Shown: positions 32,610-40,765, numbered from the stretch's first letter. The stretch: DNA of 64,000 bases from Gillisella vitis (GCF_021559775.1 NZ_CP056047.1:2666001-2730000); one strand, 5' to 3'. Program-made: numbers and translations. The notes: generated by a model not told the origin, from the sequence alone.

Positions 32610-35599
32610 GCGGTGCCAATCGTATTCCCGGCAAGGGCCGTCTGACGCCCGCCAGAACCGCTCGTTTCACCGTGGATGGCCGCATTCTCACTGCCCTTGA
32701 GGGCGATAGCGTGGCCTCGGCATTGCTGGCCAATGGCATTCATCTGGTCAGTCGCTCGTTCAAATATCACCGCCCACGCGGCATTCTCACCGCTGGCCCG
32801 GAAGAGCCAAACGCTCTGTTGGATATTTCCCGCGACAGTGCGCGGCGTCAGCCAAATGTGCGCGCGCCCGTGCAGGAAGTGTTTGACGGCATGCGCGTGC
32901 AGACGCAAAACCGCTGGCCGTCGCTCTCCATGGATATTGGCGCGGTCAACGACCTGCTTTCGCCTTTCTTTGCCGCAGGCTTCTACTACAAGACCTTCAT
33001 GTGGCCGAAGAGCTTTTGGCACAAGATTTATGAGCCGATCATTCGCCGCGCCGCAGGCCTTGGCGTGGCCCCAACCGAAGACGACACCGACCATTACGCC
33101 AACCGCTACGCCCATTGCGACGTGATGGTGGTGGGCGGCGGCGTGGCGGGCCTCACGGCCGCCCTTGCGGCAGCAGAAACTGGCGCTTCCGTGATCATCT
33201 GCGATGAGCAGCCGGAAATGGGCGGTGCCTTCCATTATGATACAGGTGCAGTGATTGACGGCCAAAACGGCTATGACTGGGCGCAAGCCACCGTGGCAAA
33301 GCTGAAAGCCATGGACAATGTGACCGTGCTGACCCGCACCACGGCATTCGGCTATTATAATCACAATTTCCTCGGCTTGGCGGAGCGCATCACCGACCAT
33401 ATTGCCAAACCCGCCAAGGGCCTGCCCCGCGAACGGCTGTGGCAGGTGCGGGCGAAAAAGGTGGTGCTGGCCACGGGTGCCATTGAGCGCCACATGGTGT
33501 TTGCCAACAACGACCGCCCGGGCATTATGCTGGCATCGGCTGCGCGAACCTATCTCAACCATTATGGCGTGGCTGTCGGCGCAAAAGTGGCAGTCTACAC
33601 CGCCCATGATTCGGCCTATGAAGCGGCGATTGACCTGAAAAAAGCGGGTGTGCAGGTGGTGGCCATCATCGACTGCCGCCGCAATCCCGGGGCAAGCGTT
33701 TTGGCCGACGCCAAGGCGGCAGGCATTGAGGTTTTGAGCGAACATTGCGTTCTCGATACCGCTGGGCGCCTACGGCTAAAGTCCATCACTATTGCCAGCA
33801 AGGGCGGTTTTGATCGCCGCAAGCTGGCCGTCGATGCGCTGCTGATGAGCGGCGGCTGGACGCCTTCGGTGCATCTGTTCTCGCAATCACGCGGAAAACT
33901 GCGTTTCGACGCCGCCAACCAGCGCTTCCTGCCAGATATTTACGTGCAAGATAGCATCTGCATCGGGGCCTGCAACGGCACGGATGATCTCAGCGAACTG
34001 CTGGCAGAAGCCTATGCCAGCGGCGCAAGGCTTGCAAAAGAAGCCGGAGCGGAAGGCGAAAGCGGCAGCGCGCCAAGCGGTGCCAACGCCTTTGCTTGGA
34101 CGGGCGGCATGATTGGCGCTGCCGAAGGCGCTGGCCCGGATGATGCGGTGAAAGCCTTTATCGACTTCCAGCACGATGTCTGCGCCAAGGATATTCGCTT
34201 GGCGGTGCGCGAGGGCATGCATTCCATCGAGCATATCAAGCGCTTTACCACCAATGGCATGGCGTCTGATCAGGGCAAGCTGTCCAACATGCACGGGCTG
34301 GCCATTGCCGCCGAAATGCTGGGTAAAGAAATCCCGCAAGTCGGCCTCACCACCTTCCGCGCCCCCTATACGCCCGTAACATTCGGCACGCTGATCAACC
34401 ATTCGCGTGGCGACTTGTTTGACCCAACGCGCAAAACCCCGATGCATGATCTGGAAACCGCCCTTGGCGCGGATTTCGAAGATGTCGGCAATTGGAAGCG
34501 CGCCTGGTATTACCCCAAGCCCGGCGAGGATATGCATGCAGCCGTCAACCGCGAGTGCAAAACCGTGCGCGAGATTGCGGGCGTGTTCAACGCTTCAACG
34601 CTTGGCAAAATCGAGGTGGTTGGCACGGATGCGGCCAAATTCCTCAACCTGATCTACACCAACCCATGGGATAGCCTAAAATCCGGCAAATGCCGCTATG
34701 GCATCATGACCCGCGACGACGGCTTTATCTATGACGACGGCGTGGTCGGACGGTTGGCCGAAGACCGCTTCCACGTCACCACCACCACCGGCGGTGCAGC
34801 CCGCGTGCTGAACCATATGGAAGACTACCTGCAAACAGAATTCCCGGAGCTAAACGTCTGGCTCACCTCCGCGTCCGAGCAATGGGCAGTGATTGCGGTG
34901 CAGGGACCAAAGGCCCGCGATATCATTGCACCTTTTGTCGAGGGCATTGATATTTCCAACGAGGCCTTCCCGCATATGAGCGTGGCGGAAGGTACGTTCT
35001 GCGGCGTGCCAACCCGGCTGTTCCGCGTGTCCTTTACCGGCGAAGTGGGCTTTGAAATCAACGTGCCCTCGGATTACGGCGCATCCGTATTCGAAGCCGT
35101 GTGGAAGCGTGCGGAAACCATGGGCGCCTGCCTCTATGGCACCGAAACCATGCACGTGTTGCGCGCCGAAAAGGGCTATATCATCGTAGGCCAAGACACC
35201 GATGGCACGCTGACGCCAGATGATGCCAATTACGGCTGGGCCGTCTCAAAGAAAAAGGCTGATTTCGTTGGTATTCGCGGTCTCAAACGCCCGGATCTGG
35301 TGAAGGATGGCCGCAAGCAACTGGTCGGCCTCAAGACCAAAGACCCCCACGAAGTGCTGGAAGAAGGCGCACAGATTGTCGCCAACCCCAACCAGCCCAA
35401 GCCAATGACCATGCTGGGGCATGTCACCTCGTCCTACTGGTCGGAAAATCTTGGCCAATCGATTGCCATTGCCACGGTGGCCGGTGGCCGGGCGCGGATG
35501 GGCGAAACGCTCTATGTGCCGATGCCTGACAAGACAATCGCCGTGGAAGTGACCGACATGGTCTTTTACGACAAGGAAGGAAGCCGCATCCATGGTTGA
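32606..35599 (+). CDS. soxA: Sarcosine oxidase alpha subunit
   Basis: The large subunit, 997 residues. An N-terminal ferredoxin-like region (TVDGRILTALEGDSVASALL) is followed by a NAD/FAD-type nucleotide-binding fold (DVMVVGGGVAGLTAALAAA, about residue 172) and a C-terminal aminomethyltransferase (GcvT-like) domain that binds tetrahydrofolate and takes up the methylene group. NAD+ is held but not used in turnover in studied enzymes. It overlaps soxD by four bases and soxG by eight bases. Confidence 0.95.
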   Translation: MSGANRIPGKGRLTPARTARFTVDGRILTALEGDSVASALLANGIHLVSRSFKYHRPRGILTAGPEEPNALLDISRDSARRQPNVRAPVQEVFDGMRVQTQNRWPSLSMDIGAVNDLLSPFFAAGFYYKTFMWPKSFWHKIYEPIIRRAAGLGVAPTEDDTDHYANRYAHCDVMVVGGGVAGLTAALAAAETGASVIICDEQPEMGGAFHYDTGAVIDGQNGYDWAQATVAKLKAMDNVTVLTRTTAFGYYNHNFLGLAERITDHIAKPAKGLPRERLWQVRAKKVVLATGAIERHMVFANNDRPGIMLASAARTYLNHYGVAVGAKVAVYTAHDSAYEAAIDLKKAGVQVVAIIDCRRNPGASVLADAKAAGIEVLSEHCVLDTAGRLRLKSITIASKGGFDRRKLAVDALLMSGGWTPSVHLFSQSRGKLRFDAANQRFLPDIYVQDSICIGACNGTDDLSELLAEAYASGARLAKEAGAEGESGSAPSGANAFAWTGGMIGAAEGAGPDDAVKAFIDFQHDVCAKDIRLAVREGMHSIEHIKRFTTNGMASDQGKLSNMHGLAIAAEMLGKEIPQVGLTTFRAPYTPVTFGTLINHSRGDLFDPTRKTPMHDLETALGADFEDVGNWKRAWYYPKPGEDMHAAVNRECKTVREIAGVFNASTLGKIEVVGTDAAKFLNLIYTNPWDSLKSGKCRYGIMTRDDGFIYDDGVVGRLAEDRFHVTTTTGGAARVLNHMEDYLQTEFPELNVWLTSASEQWAVIAVQGPKARDIIAPFVEGIDISNEAFPHMSVAEGTFCGVPTRLFRVSFTGEVGFEINVPSDYGASVFEAVWKRAETMGACLYGTETMHVLRAEKGYIIVGQDTDGTLTPDDANYGWAVSKKKADFVGIRGLKRPDLVKDGRKQLVGLKTKDPHEVLEEGAQIVANPNQPKPMTMLGHVTSSYWSENLGQSIAIATVAGGRARMGETLYVPMPDKTIAVEVTDMVFYDKEGSRIHG

Positions 35600-36158
35600 G
35601 CCAATCATCTCCGGCGCGATGTCCGCCACCCGCAAATCGGTCCTTGACGGTGCCTATGGCGGCTCTGCCCATGTGGCGCTGACGCCAGCCGCCGCCGCTT
35701 CACGCATCTCGCTGCGGGCCGGAGCGGATGCTATCTCCGGTCTTTCCTCAGCCCTTGGCCTGACCCTGCCGACGGCGCCGAAAACCTCCGCCCATGCCGG
35801 CCCCCGCCTCGCCTTCTGGCTTGGCCCGGACGAATGGCTTGTCATCGACGAAGACGGCGCTGACCTCACCGCCGCCTGCGCCGCCTCCGGCACCATTCAA
35901 TCCGCCACCGATGTCTCCCACCGCAATACCGCCATCCTGGTCTCCGGCCCCGGCGCTGTTCAAACCCTCAACGCTGCCTGCCCGCTCGATCTGTCGCTGA
36001 AAACCTTTCCGCTTGGTGCCGTCACCCGCACCGTATTCGGCAAGATCGAAATCGTCCTCTACCGGATGAGCGAGGACGCCTTTCGGGTAGAATGCTGGCG
36101 GTCCTTTGCCGAATATGCCTTCGGCATGTTGCAGGGAGGGGCGGCGGACGCGGCGTGA
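35592..36158 (+). CDS. soxG: Sarcosine oxidase gamma subunit
   Basis: A protein of 188 residues of the SoxG family, with motifs PRLAFWLGPDEWLVID and DVSHRNTAILVSGPGA. It completes the heterotetramer and is related in fold to the GcvT domain. The eight-base overlap with soxA supports co-translation. It is the last gene of the operon; a repeat element follows 17 bases after the stop. Confidence 0.93.
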   Translation: MVEPIISGAMSATRKSVLDGAYGGSAHVALTPAAAASRISLRAGADAISGLSSALGLTLPTAPKTSAHAGPRLAFWLGPDEWLVIDEDGADLTAACAASGTIQSATDVSHRNTAILVSGPGAVQTLNAACPLDLSLKTFPLGAVTRTVFGKIEIVLYRMSEDAFRVECWRSFAEYAFGMLQGGAADAA

Positions 36159-36175
36159 TCAGGGATGACAGGCTT

Positions 36176-36421
36176 TAGAGGCTGTCTGGTTTAGACTGAA
36201 CCACAGGACACAACACTTTAGCTTTGCGTGCTGGGTTCCCCCTCACCCCGCCTCCGCTACGCTCAGCGGACCTCTACCCGCTGGGGAGAGGAAGCCATAA
36301 ACGCTGCGGCTCTTTCCTTCTTCTCCCAATCGGGGAGAAGGTGGCGGCAGCCGGATGAGGGGGCGGCGAAGCCGAAAAACCTTTGCGTAGTGTATTTTGG
36401 AAATTAACCAGACAGACTCTA
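36176..36421. repeat. Interrupted palindrome with nested rhizobial repeat
   Basis: The ends form an 18-base inverted repeat (36176-36193 against 36404-36421, two mismatches; core CTGTCTGGTT/AACCAGACAG). Inside lies a second inverted pair, CCCCCTCA at 36238-36246 against TGAGGGGG at 36355-36363, with further stems such as TTCTCCC/GGGAGAA. The ends match the intact short palindrome at 26281-26317, so this copy appears to carry an inserted second repeat of about 200 bases. It lies between soxG and the reductase gene and fills most of that 320-base gap. Confidence 0.8.
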
Positions 36422-36479
36422 GATCTCTTATTTTCATTTGCCTTTCGGGAAATCCGCCACCCTTCTCCTAAGGCAAATT

Positions 36480-37547
36480 CTAAGGAATAAGCCTTTCCCG
36501 GCGCAATTGCGCAAACAGGGTGAAAAACGCCTCGTCGGTGGGCTGGTAGCGGTCAAAGCCCATGACGCGGCTCTTGCTCATGTCCGTTACCACTTCAATC
36601 GGCCGCCCAAGATCGGCGTCCGTATGCCAGGGCGAGGCCAGGCGCGACAGGTCTTTTTCGATCAGGCCATGGCGCTCGGCAATCTCCCGCCAGATGGCGG
36701 CGTCCTCTGCCATCTGCTGCTCCAGCGGCAGGATCGTCCCGTCAAACGGCGCAGGTTCCAGCCCAAACCAGTTGGCGATCCGGCCCCACATCCAGCTCCA
36801 GCGGAAGATATCGCCATTGACCACGTTGAAGGCCTGGTTGCGGCATTGCGGGGTCGTTGCGGCCCAGAGCAATTGTTCGGCCAGAACGCCAGCATCGGTC
36901 ATATCCGTCAGGCCGTTCCATTGAACGGCAGAGCCGGGGAACCGGAAGGGCCGCCCGGTTTCACGGCAGAGCGTCGCATAAACCGCCAGCGTCGTTCCCA
37001 TGTTCATGGCATTGCCGACCGCCTTGCCGATCACCGTATGGGGGCGGTGCACGCTCCAGGAAAATCCGTCACGCGTTGCGGCGGTAAACACTTCATCTTC
37101 CTGCGCGTAGTAAAAATTCTCGACATCCAGCCTGCCCTGATCTTCCCGGAATGGTGTCTGCGGCAGCGTACCCTTGCCATAGGCCTCGAAGGGGCCGAGA
37201 TAATGTTTGAGCCCCGTGACCAATGCCACATGGGCGACGGACCCTGCGGGACGCAGCGCGTCAAGCACGTTACGCACCATCGCCGCATTGACCCGGATGT
37301 TTTCCGCCTCGCTTGATTGCCGCGCCCATGTCGAGATGAACACCACGTCGGGCTTCACGTCGGAAAGAGCCCGCGCTGTCGCCTCACGGTCCTGAAGATC
37401 GGCGGCCACGGGCTGCATGCCGTCTTTGGCAACCGGCGACCGGGCCAGTCCGTACACGGCCCATCCCTTCGCCAACAGGAGATCCACCGTCGCACTGCCA
37501 ACAATGCCGCTTGCGCCGACAACCAATGCTGATCCAACCATCTTCAT
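36480..37547 (-). CDS. PRISE-like SDR family oxidoreductase
   Basis: A protein of 355 residues with an N-terminal Rossmann motif GASGIVGSATVDLLL (residues 11-25) and the NFYYAQED segment containing the tyrosine typical of PRISE (progesterone 5-beta-reductase/iridoid synthase-like) short-chain dehydrogenases, which use NADPH to reduce enones. RPHTVIG and the DMTDAGVLAEQLLWAA region also fit. The physiological substrate is unknown. It is transcribed divergently from an HxlR regulator 92 bases away, which probably controls it in response to a reactive compound. Confidence 0.85.
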   Translation of the reverse strand: MKMVGSALVVGASGIVGSATVDLLLAKGWAVYGLARSPVAKDGMQPVAADLQDREATARALSDVKPDVVFISTWARQSSEAENIRVNAAMVRNVLDALRPAGSVAHVALVTGLKHYLGPFEAYGKGTLPQTPFREDQGRLDVENFYYAQEDEVFTAATRDGFSWSVHRPHTVIGKAVGNAMNMGTTLAVYATLCRETGRPFRFPGSAVQWNGLTDMTDAGVLAEQLLWAATTPQCRNQAFNVVNGDIFRWSWMWGRIANWFGLEPAPFDGTILPLEQQMAEDAAIWREIAERHGLIEKDLSRLASPWHTDADLGRPIEVVTDMSKSRVMGFDRYQPTDEAFFTLFAQLRRERLIP

Positions 37548-37555
37548 GCTCCTTC

Positions 37556-37571
37556 TGTCTGAAGCCAGACA
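37556..37571. promoter_or_regulatory. Candidate HxlR operator
   Basis: Inverted repeat TGTCTG-AAGC-CAGACA in the 92-base gap between the divergent reductase and HxlR genes. It sits just before the reductase start. The assignment to HxlR is by position only. Confidence 0.3.
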
Positions 37572-37639
37572 TGTAGGCGCCTCTTGCCTTTAAAAAAGAC
37601 GGCACCATTTACGGGCCTAGACACCAGAAGGTAACCACC

Positions 37640-38032
37640 ATGCACCCAGGAACGCCCGAAACCGAATGGCGCGAAGATTGCGCGCCGCGCCGAGTACTCG
37701 AACTGTTTTCCACCAAATGGACCAGCATGGTGCTGCACACCCTGCATGCCCGCCATGGCGGCGAGGCGCGCACCGGCGTGCTGCTGCGCAGCCTGCCCGG
37801 TATTTCCAAGAAAATGCTGACCCAGACCCTGCGCGACATGGAAGCCAGCGGCCTGATCTCCCGCCACGTCCAGGCCACCATTCCACCCGCCGTCGAATAC
37901 CGGCTGACCCCGCTCGGCAGCCGGTTTATCGAGCCGGTCGAAATGCTCTACGCCTGGGGGAGAGACAATGCCGACGCGCTGGATGCACTGCGGCCAAGGC
38001 CGGGGTCACGGCGGGAGGGTTTGGAGGGGTAA
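37640..38032 (+). CDS. HxlR-type transcriptional regulator
   Basis: A winged-helix protein of 130 residues of the HxlR/DUF24 family. The early cysteine (DCAPRRVLELFSTKWT), the RSLPGISKKMLTQTLRDMEASGLI recognition region and the VEYRLTPLG wing are diagnostic. Members often sense quinones, aldehydes or other electrophiles through the N-terminal cysteine. The divergent partner is a reductase, which fits such a role. Confidence 0.88.
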   Translation: MHPGTPETEWREDCAPRRVLELFSTKWTSMVLHTLHARHGGEARTGVLLRSLPGISKKMLTQTLRDMEASGLISRHVQATIPPAVEYRLTPLGSRFIEPVEMLYAWGRDNADALDALRPRPGSRREGLEG

Positions 38033-38088
38033 GGTGGAACCGGGTCGCGGCAGCGGCTTAGGACGCCTTTCTATTCACATCGAAAGCA

Positions 38089-38391
38089 TCACAGACCCAA
38101 TTCGGAATGCGACCCAAGTCGAACAAGCTGGAGAAGTTCAGCATCCGGCTTACGATAAATCAGCACCAGATCGGGCTTCACGTGGCAATCACGGTGATCT
38201 TTCCACTCACCGGTTAGGGCGTGATCACGGTACCTGGCTTCCAGAACCTCATCCTGAGCCAAAGCGGCGATAACAGGCAGCAACTCGTCTTCGAGAATTG
38301 TGCGATAGCGCCCCTTGGACTCTCGCTTCAAATCACGCTTAAATTGCCCGGTTTGCTCAATTTTTCGCACGGATCGCCGCTTTGAGATCAT
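38089..38391 (-). CDS. YafQ-like type II toxin (RelE superfamily)
   Basis: A 100-residue basic protein with the pattern TGQFKRDLKRESKGRY and the C-terminal LTGEWKDHRDCHVKPDLVLIYR, which closely matches YafQ, a ribosome-dependent mRNA interferase. The catalytic-type residues His, Asp and the final histidine (RLGSHSELG) are present. The ATG at 38391 overlaps the antitoxin by 35 bases; a GTG at 38370 would give the shorter usual N-terminus. It is the second gene of a RelB/DinJ-YafQ pair. Confidence 0.88.
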   Translation of the reverse strand: MISKRRSVRKIEQTGQFKRDLKRESKGRYRTILEDELLPVIAALAQDEVLEARYRDHALTGEWKDHRDCHVKPDLVLIYRKPDAELLQLVRLGSHSELGL

Positions 38392-38617
38392 CGAGCGTCA
38401 CAGTCTCCACCTTGCCCGCGCGAGCCTCTCGCATGGCGGCAATCGTGGTTTCGTTGGGGATCAACGGTTCGAACGGCAGCGCCTTTTCCTGCGCAACCTT
38501 GGTCAGCAACAGCCGCACCGCATCGGACACCGTCAGCCCCATGGCCGCGAGAACGGCCGTTGCTTCTGCTTTGATCTCACCGTCAATACGGGCTTGAACC
38601 AGTTGATTTGCGGCCAT
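38357..38617 (-). CDS. RelB/DinJ-family antitoxin
   Basis: An 86-residue protein with the ribbon-helix-helix N-terminus typical of RelB/DinJ (VQARIDGEIKAEATAVLAAMG, then SDAVRLLLTKVAQEKALPF). It should neutralise the adjacent YafQ-like toxin and repress its own operon. A palindrome overlaps its ribosome site. The next TA pair is divergent, starting 157 bases away. Confidence 0.88.
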   Translation of the reverse strand: MAANQLVQARIDGEIKAEATAVLAAMGLTVSDAVRLLLTKVAQEKALPFEPLIPNETTIAAMREARAGKVETVTLDDLKAAIRAKN

Positions 38618-38620
38618 CGG

Positions 38621-38637
38621 TCATACTCCTTGTATGA
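38621..38637. promoter_or_regulatory. Candidate operator of the RelB/YafQ module
   Basis: Inverted repeat TCATAC-TCCTT-GTATGA immediately upstream of the antitoxin start. On the minus strand it includes the AAGGAG ribosome site, so a bound antitoxin would block expression. Confidence 0.5.
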
Positions 38638-38773
38638 ATGACAATGTAATTCAACATTTCTGAAATGCAAGCGTTTCATGGTGAGGCAACGACAAAGCGA
38701 GTGGCGAAGCCTCTTGAACAGTCCTTTAAAGAGTGCGAATAATAGGTCTCCAAATATTCCAGAGAACAACACC

Positions 38774-39022
38774 ATGACCCACATTGTCCTTGCCGAAGTG
38801 ACAGCCAGCGTGTCTGAGCTGAAAAAGAACCCGATGGGGACAGTCGCCGCAGGTGATGGGGCGGCGGTGGCTATTCTCAATCGTAACGAACCTGCTTTCT
38901 ATTGCGTTCCGGCGTCAGCCTATGAAGCCATGATCGAACGGCTGGACGATCTCGAACTCAATGCCATTGCTGATGCGCGGGCGAATGATCGCGTCGTGAA
39001 GGTTACGCTGGATGAGCTATGA
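38774..39022 (+). CDS. StbD-like antitoxin
   Basis: An 82-residue protein of the Phd/YefM-like StbD type: ASVSELKKNPMGTVAAGDG followed by AVAILNRNEPAFYCVPASAYEAM, a very characteristic match. It binds DNA and the toxin of the next gene. The frame is open from 38678, but the ATG at 38774 is the family start. A possible promoter is TTGAAC (38714-38719), an 18-base spacer and AATAAT. It overlaps the toxin gene by 11 bases. Confidence 0.88.
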   Translation: MTHIVLAEVTASVSELKKNPMGTVAAGDGAAVAILNRNEPAFYCVPASAYEAMIERLDDLELNAIADARANDRVVKVTLDEL

Positions 39023-39302
39023 GCTGGCATTTGTCGATGCCGCGCTGAAAGAATGGCGAAAGCTCGATCATAGCGTCAGAGAACAGTTCAAGAAAAAACT
39101 CGCCGAACGTTGTATCAATCCGCGCGTACCCTCCGCACAACTCTCTGGCGCCAAGGATCGTTACAAGATCAAGCTGCGCGGTGCTGGCTATCGGCTGGTT
39201 TATGAAGTGCGCGACAAAGACATCATCATTGTCGTTGTCGCGGTTGGCAGGCGGGATCGTTCCGGCGTCTATAAGGCCGCCGCTGATCGAAATCTGTCGT
39301 AG
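39012..39302 (+). CDS. StbE-like RelE-family toxin
   Basis: A 96-residue toxin with the RelE/StbE pattern FVDAALKEWRKLDHSVREQF, VPSAQLSGAKDRYKIKL and GYRLVYEVRD. Such toxins cleave mRNA on the ribosome. StbDE systems were first found as plasmid stability loci, so this module may have arrived by horizontal transfer. The 11-base overlap with the antitoxin indicates coupling. Confidence 0.88.
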   Translation: MSYELAFVDAALKEWRKLDHSVREQFKKKLAERCINPRVPSAQLSGAKDRYKIKLRGAGYRLVYEVRDKDIIIVVVAVGRRDRSGVYKAAADRNLS

Positions 39303-39370
39303 CTTATAGAAACCGCTCCCCCAAAATTCCCCCTTCCCCTCCCCACCCGTTATGCGCTAAACCATCCCCA

Positions 39371-39628
39371 GGATCGGTTGTAACGAACCGATCCCGGAGC
39401 GTCGAACCTCCGCAATAGACGGCCCGTGTCGGTCGTTAAAAGACACCCCTCAGCCATAGGTTTGTGGCTGAGGCGGTGGACCATGCCTATATGGTCCCCA
39501 CACCACCATTCTGTGGCGTCGGGGAGGCCTTGGCGTATGTCCAGAGCTTCGGCTTAAAGGCCAAGGCGGTCGTTTCTATTGCGACTTTCGACCTCCCCGA
39601 TCACCAGAGGGCAAAATCCTCCGGTGGT
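39371..39628 (+). ncRNA. Candidate structured RNA with five hairpins
   Basis: A dense array of stems. P1: GGATCGGTT (39371-39379) with AACCGATCC (39386-39394). P2: CCTCAGCCA (39448-39456) with TGGCTGAGG (39465-39473), extended by CACC/GGTG across a bulge. P3: GGACCAT (39478-39484) with ATGGTCC (39491-39497). P4: GCCTTGGC (39527-39534) with GCCAAGGC (39560-39567), enclosing a small AGC-TTCG-GCT hairpin. P5: 39598-39610 with 39618-39630, 12 pairs including one wobble and one mismatch. GGTG at 39475-39478 can pair either backwards or with CACC at 39501-39504, so two folds compete. A ribosome site and the 39661 gene follow directly, so it may be its leader or an independent RNA. Not recognised as a known family. 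Confidence 0.4.
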
Positions 39629-39660
39629 CGCTTGGCTCACAAGTGCGGGAGGAATGGACA

Positions 39661-40128
39661 ATGGCCGATTACAATGTCTGGGCCGATCTTTTCAGGACAT
39701 GGCAGTCCACATCCGATTGGATCAAGGCGGTCGCAATCGTCACGCCACCGGCGTTTGCGATGGGGGCGCTGGCTTTGCTGCTGCGCTATCGGCTGGCGGC
39801 GTACCAGGACCTGCCCCGCAGCTACAATCTGCTGGAGCCGCCTCAGCACTCAGCGCAACCGCCCGAGATGATCGACACCACAGCTATCGATGCCGCCACC
39901 GATCTTCAAAACCGATTGGAGGAAGCCCGCCGCACGCTGATGCAACAGGGCCGATCCCTGGCGGGAAAAGCGGAGCATAAAAACTCCGAAACCCGGCAGC
40001 AGATTGAACAAATCATCCTTGAAGAATACCACCGCAAGTCCGATCCAGCGGATGCGCTTGCCCGCGTTCGGCAATTCGTGATCGATCAGCGAAGGTCGCA
40101 GGATCATCGTTCCGAAGCGGAGGATTGA
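39661..40128 (+). CDS. Small single-span membrane protein, function unknown
   Basis: A protein of 155 residues: an N-terminal aromatic segment (MADYNVWADLFRTW), one hydrophobic helix (about residues 19-41, IKAVAIVTPPAFAMGALALLL), then a hydrophilic, charged, probably helical C-terminus. The ATG at 39661 follows GCGGGAGGAATG, an excellent ribosome site, and six more codons upstream are not needed. It comes directly after the hairpin array and between two toxin-antitoxin modules. No family recognised. The site and context make it a plausible real gene of an accessory element. Confidence 0.65.
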   Translation: MADYNVWADLFRTWQSTSDWIKAVAIVTPPAFAMGALALLLRYRLAAYQDLPRSYNLLEPPQHSAQPPEMIDTTAIDAATDLQNRLEEARRTLMQQGRSLAGKAEHKNSETRQQIEQIILEEYHRKSDPADALARVRQFVIDQRRSQDHRSEAED

Positions 40129-40208
40129 AGCCATACGGTCGATGTAAAGTATCAACGGGTGATTTATGCGCTTTACAAGCCATACAGCGCGGTAACATCA
40201 ATTTCCTT

Positions 40209-40236
40209 TTGCAATAGTACGGAATTTCCGTATAAT
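40209..40236 (+). promoter_or_regulatory. Promoter with palindromic operator for the BrnT module
   Basis: A -35 TTGCAA (40209-40214), a 16-base spacer and a perfect -10 TATAAT (40231-40236). The palindrome TACGGAA-T-TTCCGTA (40218-40232) fills the spacer and touches the -10 box. This is the arrangement expected for autorepression by the antitoxin. The BrnT start is ten bases downstream of the -10 box, implying a very short leader. Confidence 0.65.
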
Positions 40237-40245
40237 CTTTGAGCC

Positions 40246-40518
40246 ATGAATACGCCATTCGATCCCGAAAAAGACGCGCTAAACCGGGAGAAGCACAAGC
40301 TGCCGCTGTCCTTCGGTAGCACGATTTTCGAAGACGATAATCATCTGATCCTGCCCTCCATCCGTCCCGAAGACGGAGAAGAACGCTTCAAGGTGATAGG
40401 AATGGCCAGCGGCAAATTGTTTACTGGCGTCTTTACGTGGCGAGATGATGAGGCGCGGTTTATATCGGTGAGAAGGAGCAACAAGGGTGAAGAACGAGCC
40501 TATCATTCTCCGTGCTGA
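40246..40518 (+). CDS. BrnT-family toxin
   Basis: A 90-residue protein of the BrnT family (RelE-like fold): FDPEKDALNREKHKLPLSFG, then RFKVIGMASGKLFTGVFTWR and FISVRRSNKGEERAY, all diagnostic. BrnT inhibits translation by cleaving RNA. It starts just after a promoter/operator and overlaps the downstream HTH gene by 32 bases. The usual partner BrnA is replaced by an XRE-type regulator. Confidence 0.88.
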   Translation: MNTPFDPEKDALNREKHKLPLSFGSTIFEDDNHLILPSIRPEDGEERFKVIGMASGKLFTGVFTWRDDEARFISVRRSNKGEERAYHSPC

Positions 40519-40765
40519 TGCAGCGGACCCAAACGATTTCGATGTGACACCGGAAGCGATGGATCGTGGTCAGCGCGCTCGGCTGATCCGCACCACCAGG
40601 ACAAAACTTGGTCTGTCACAAGGCGAATTCGCAAACCGGTTTCATGTCCCGGTCGGGACGCTGCGCGATTGGGAACAGGCCCGTGCCACAGCTCCGGATT
40701 TTGCCATAGCCTATGTGCGCGTCATTGGCCAATATCCTGAAATGGTCGCAAAGGCCGTGGCATAG
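40487..40765 (+). CDS. XRE-type helix-turn-helix antitoxin of BrnT
   Basis: A 92-residue protein. Residues about 35-90 form a Cro/C1-type helix-turn-helix (TRTKLGLSQGEFANRFHVPVGTLRDWEQ); the N-terminal 30 acidic residues (AADPNDFDVTPEAMDRG) resemble the toxin-binding arm of BrnA-like antitoxins. The 32-base overlap with brnT implies that it is the cognate antitoxin and probably binds the palindrome at 40218-40232. Confidence 0.82.
   Translation: MKNEPIILRADAADPNDFDVTPEAMDRGQRARLIRTTRTKLGLSQGEFANRFHVPVGTLRDWEQARATAPDFAIAYVRVIGQYPEMVAKAVA

Noticed and set aside
39464..39871. Frame overlapping the hairpin array
   Set aside because: Runs through all the stems and into the membrane protein gene in another frame; no ribosome site.
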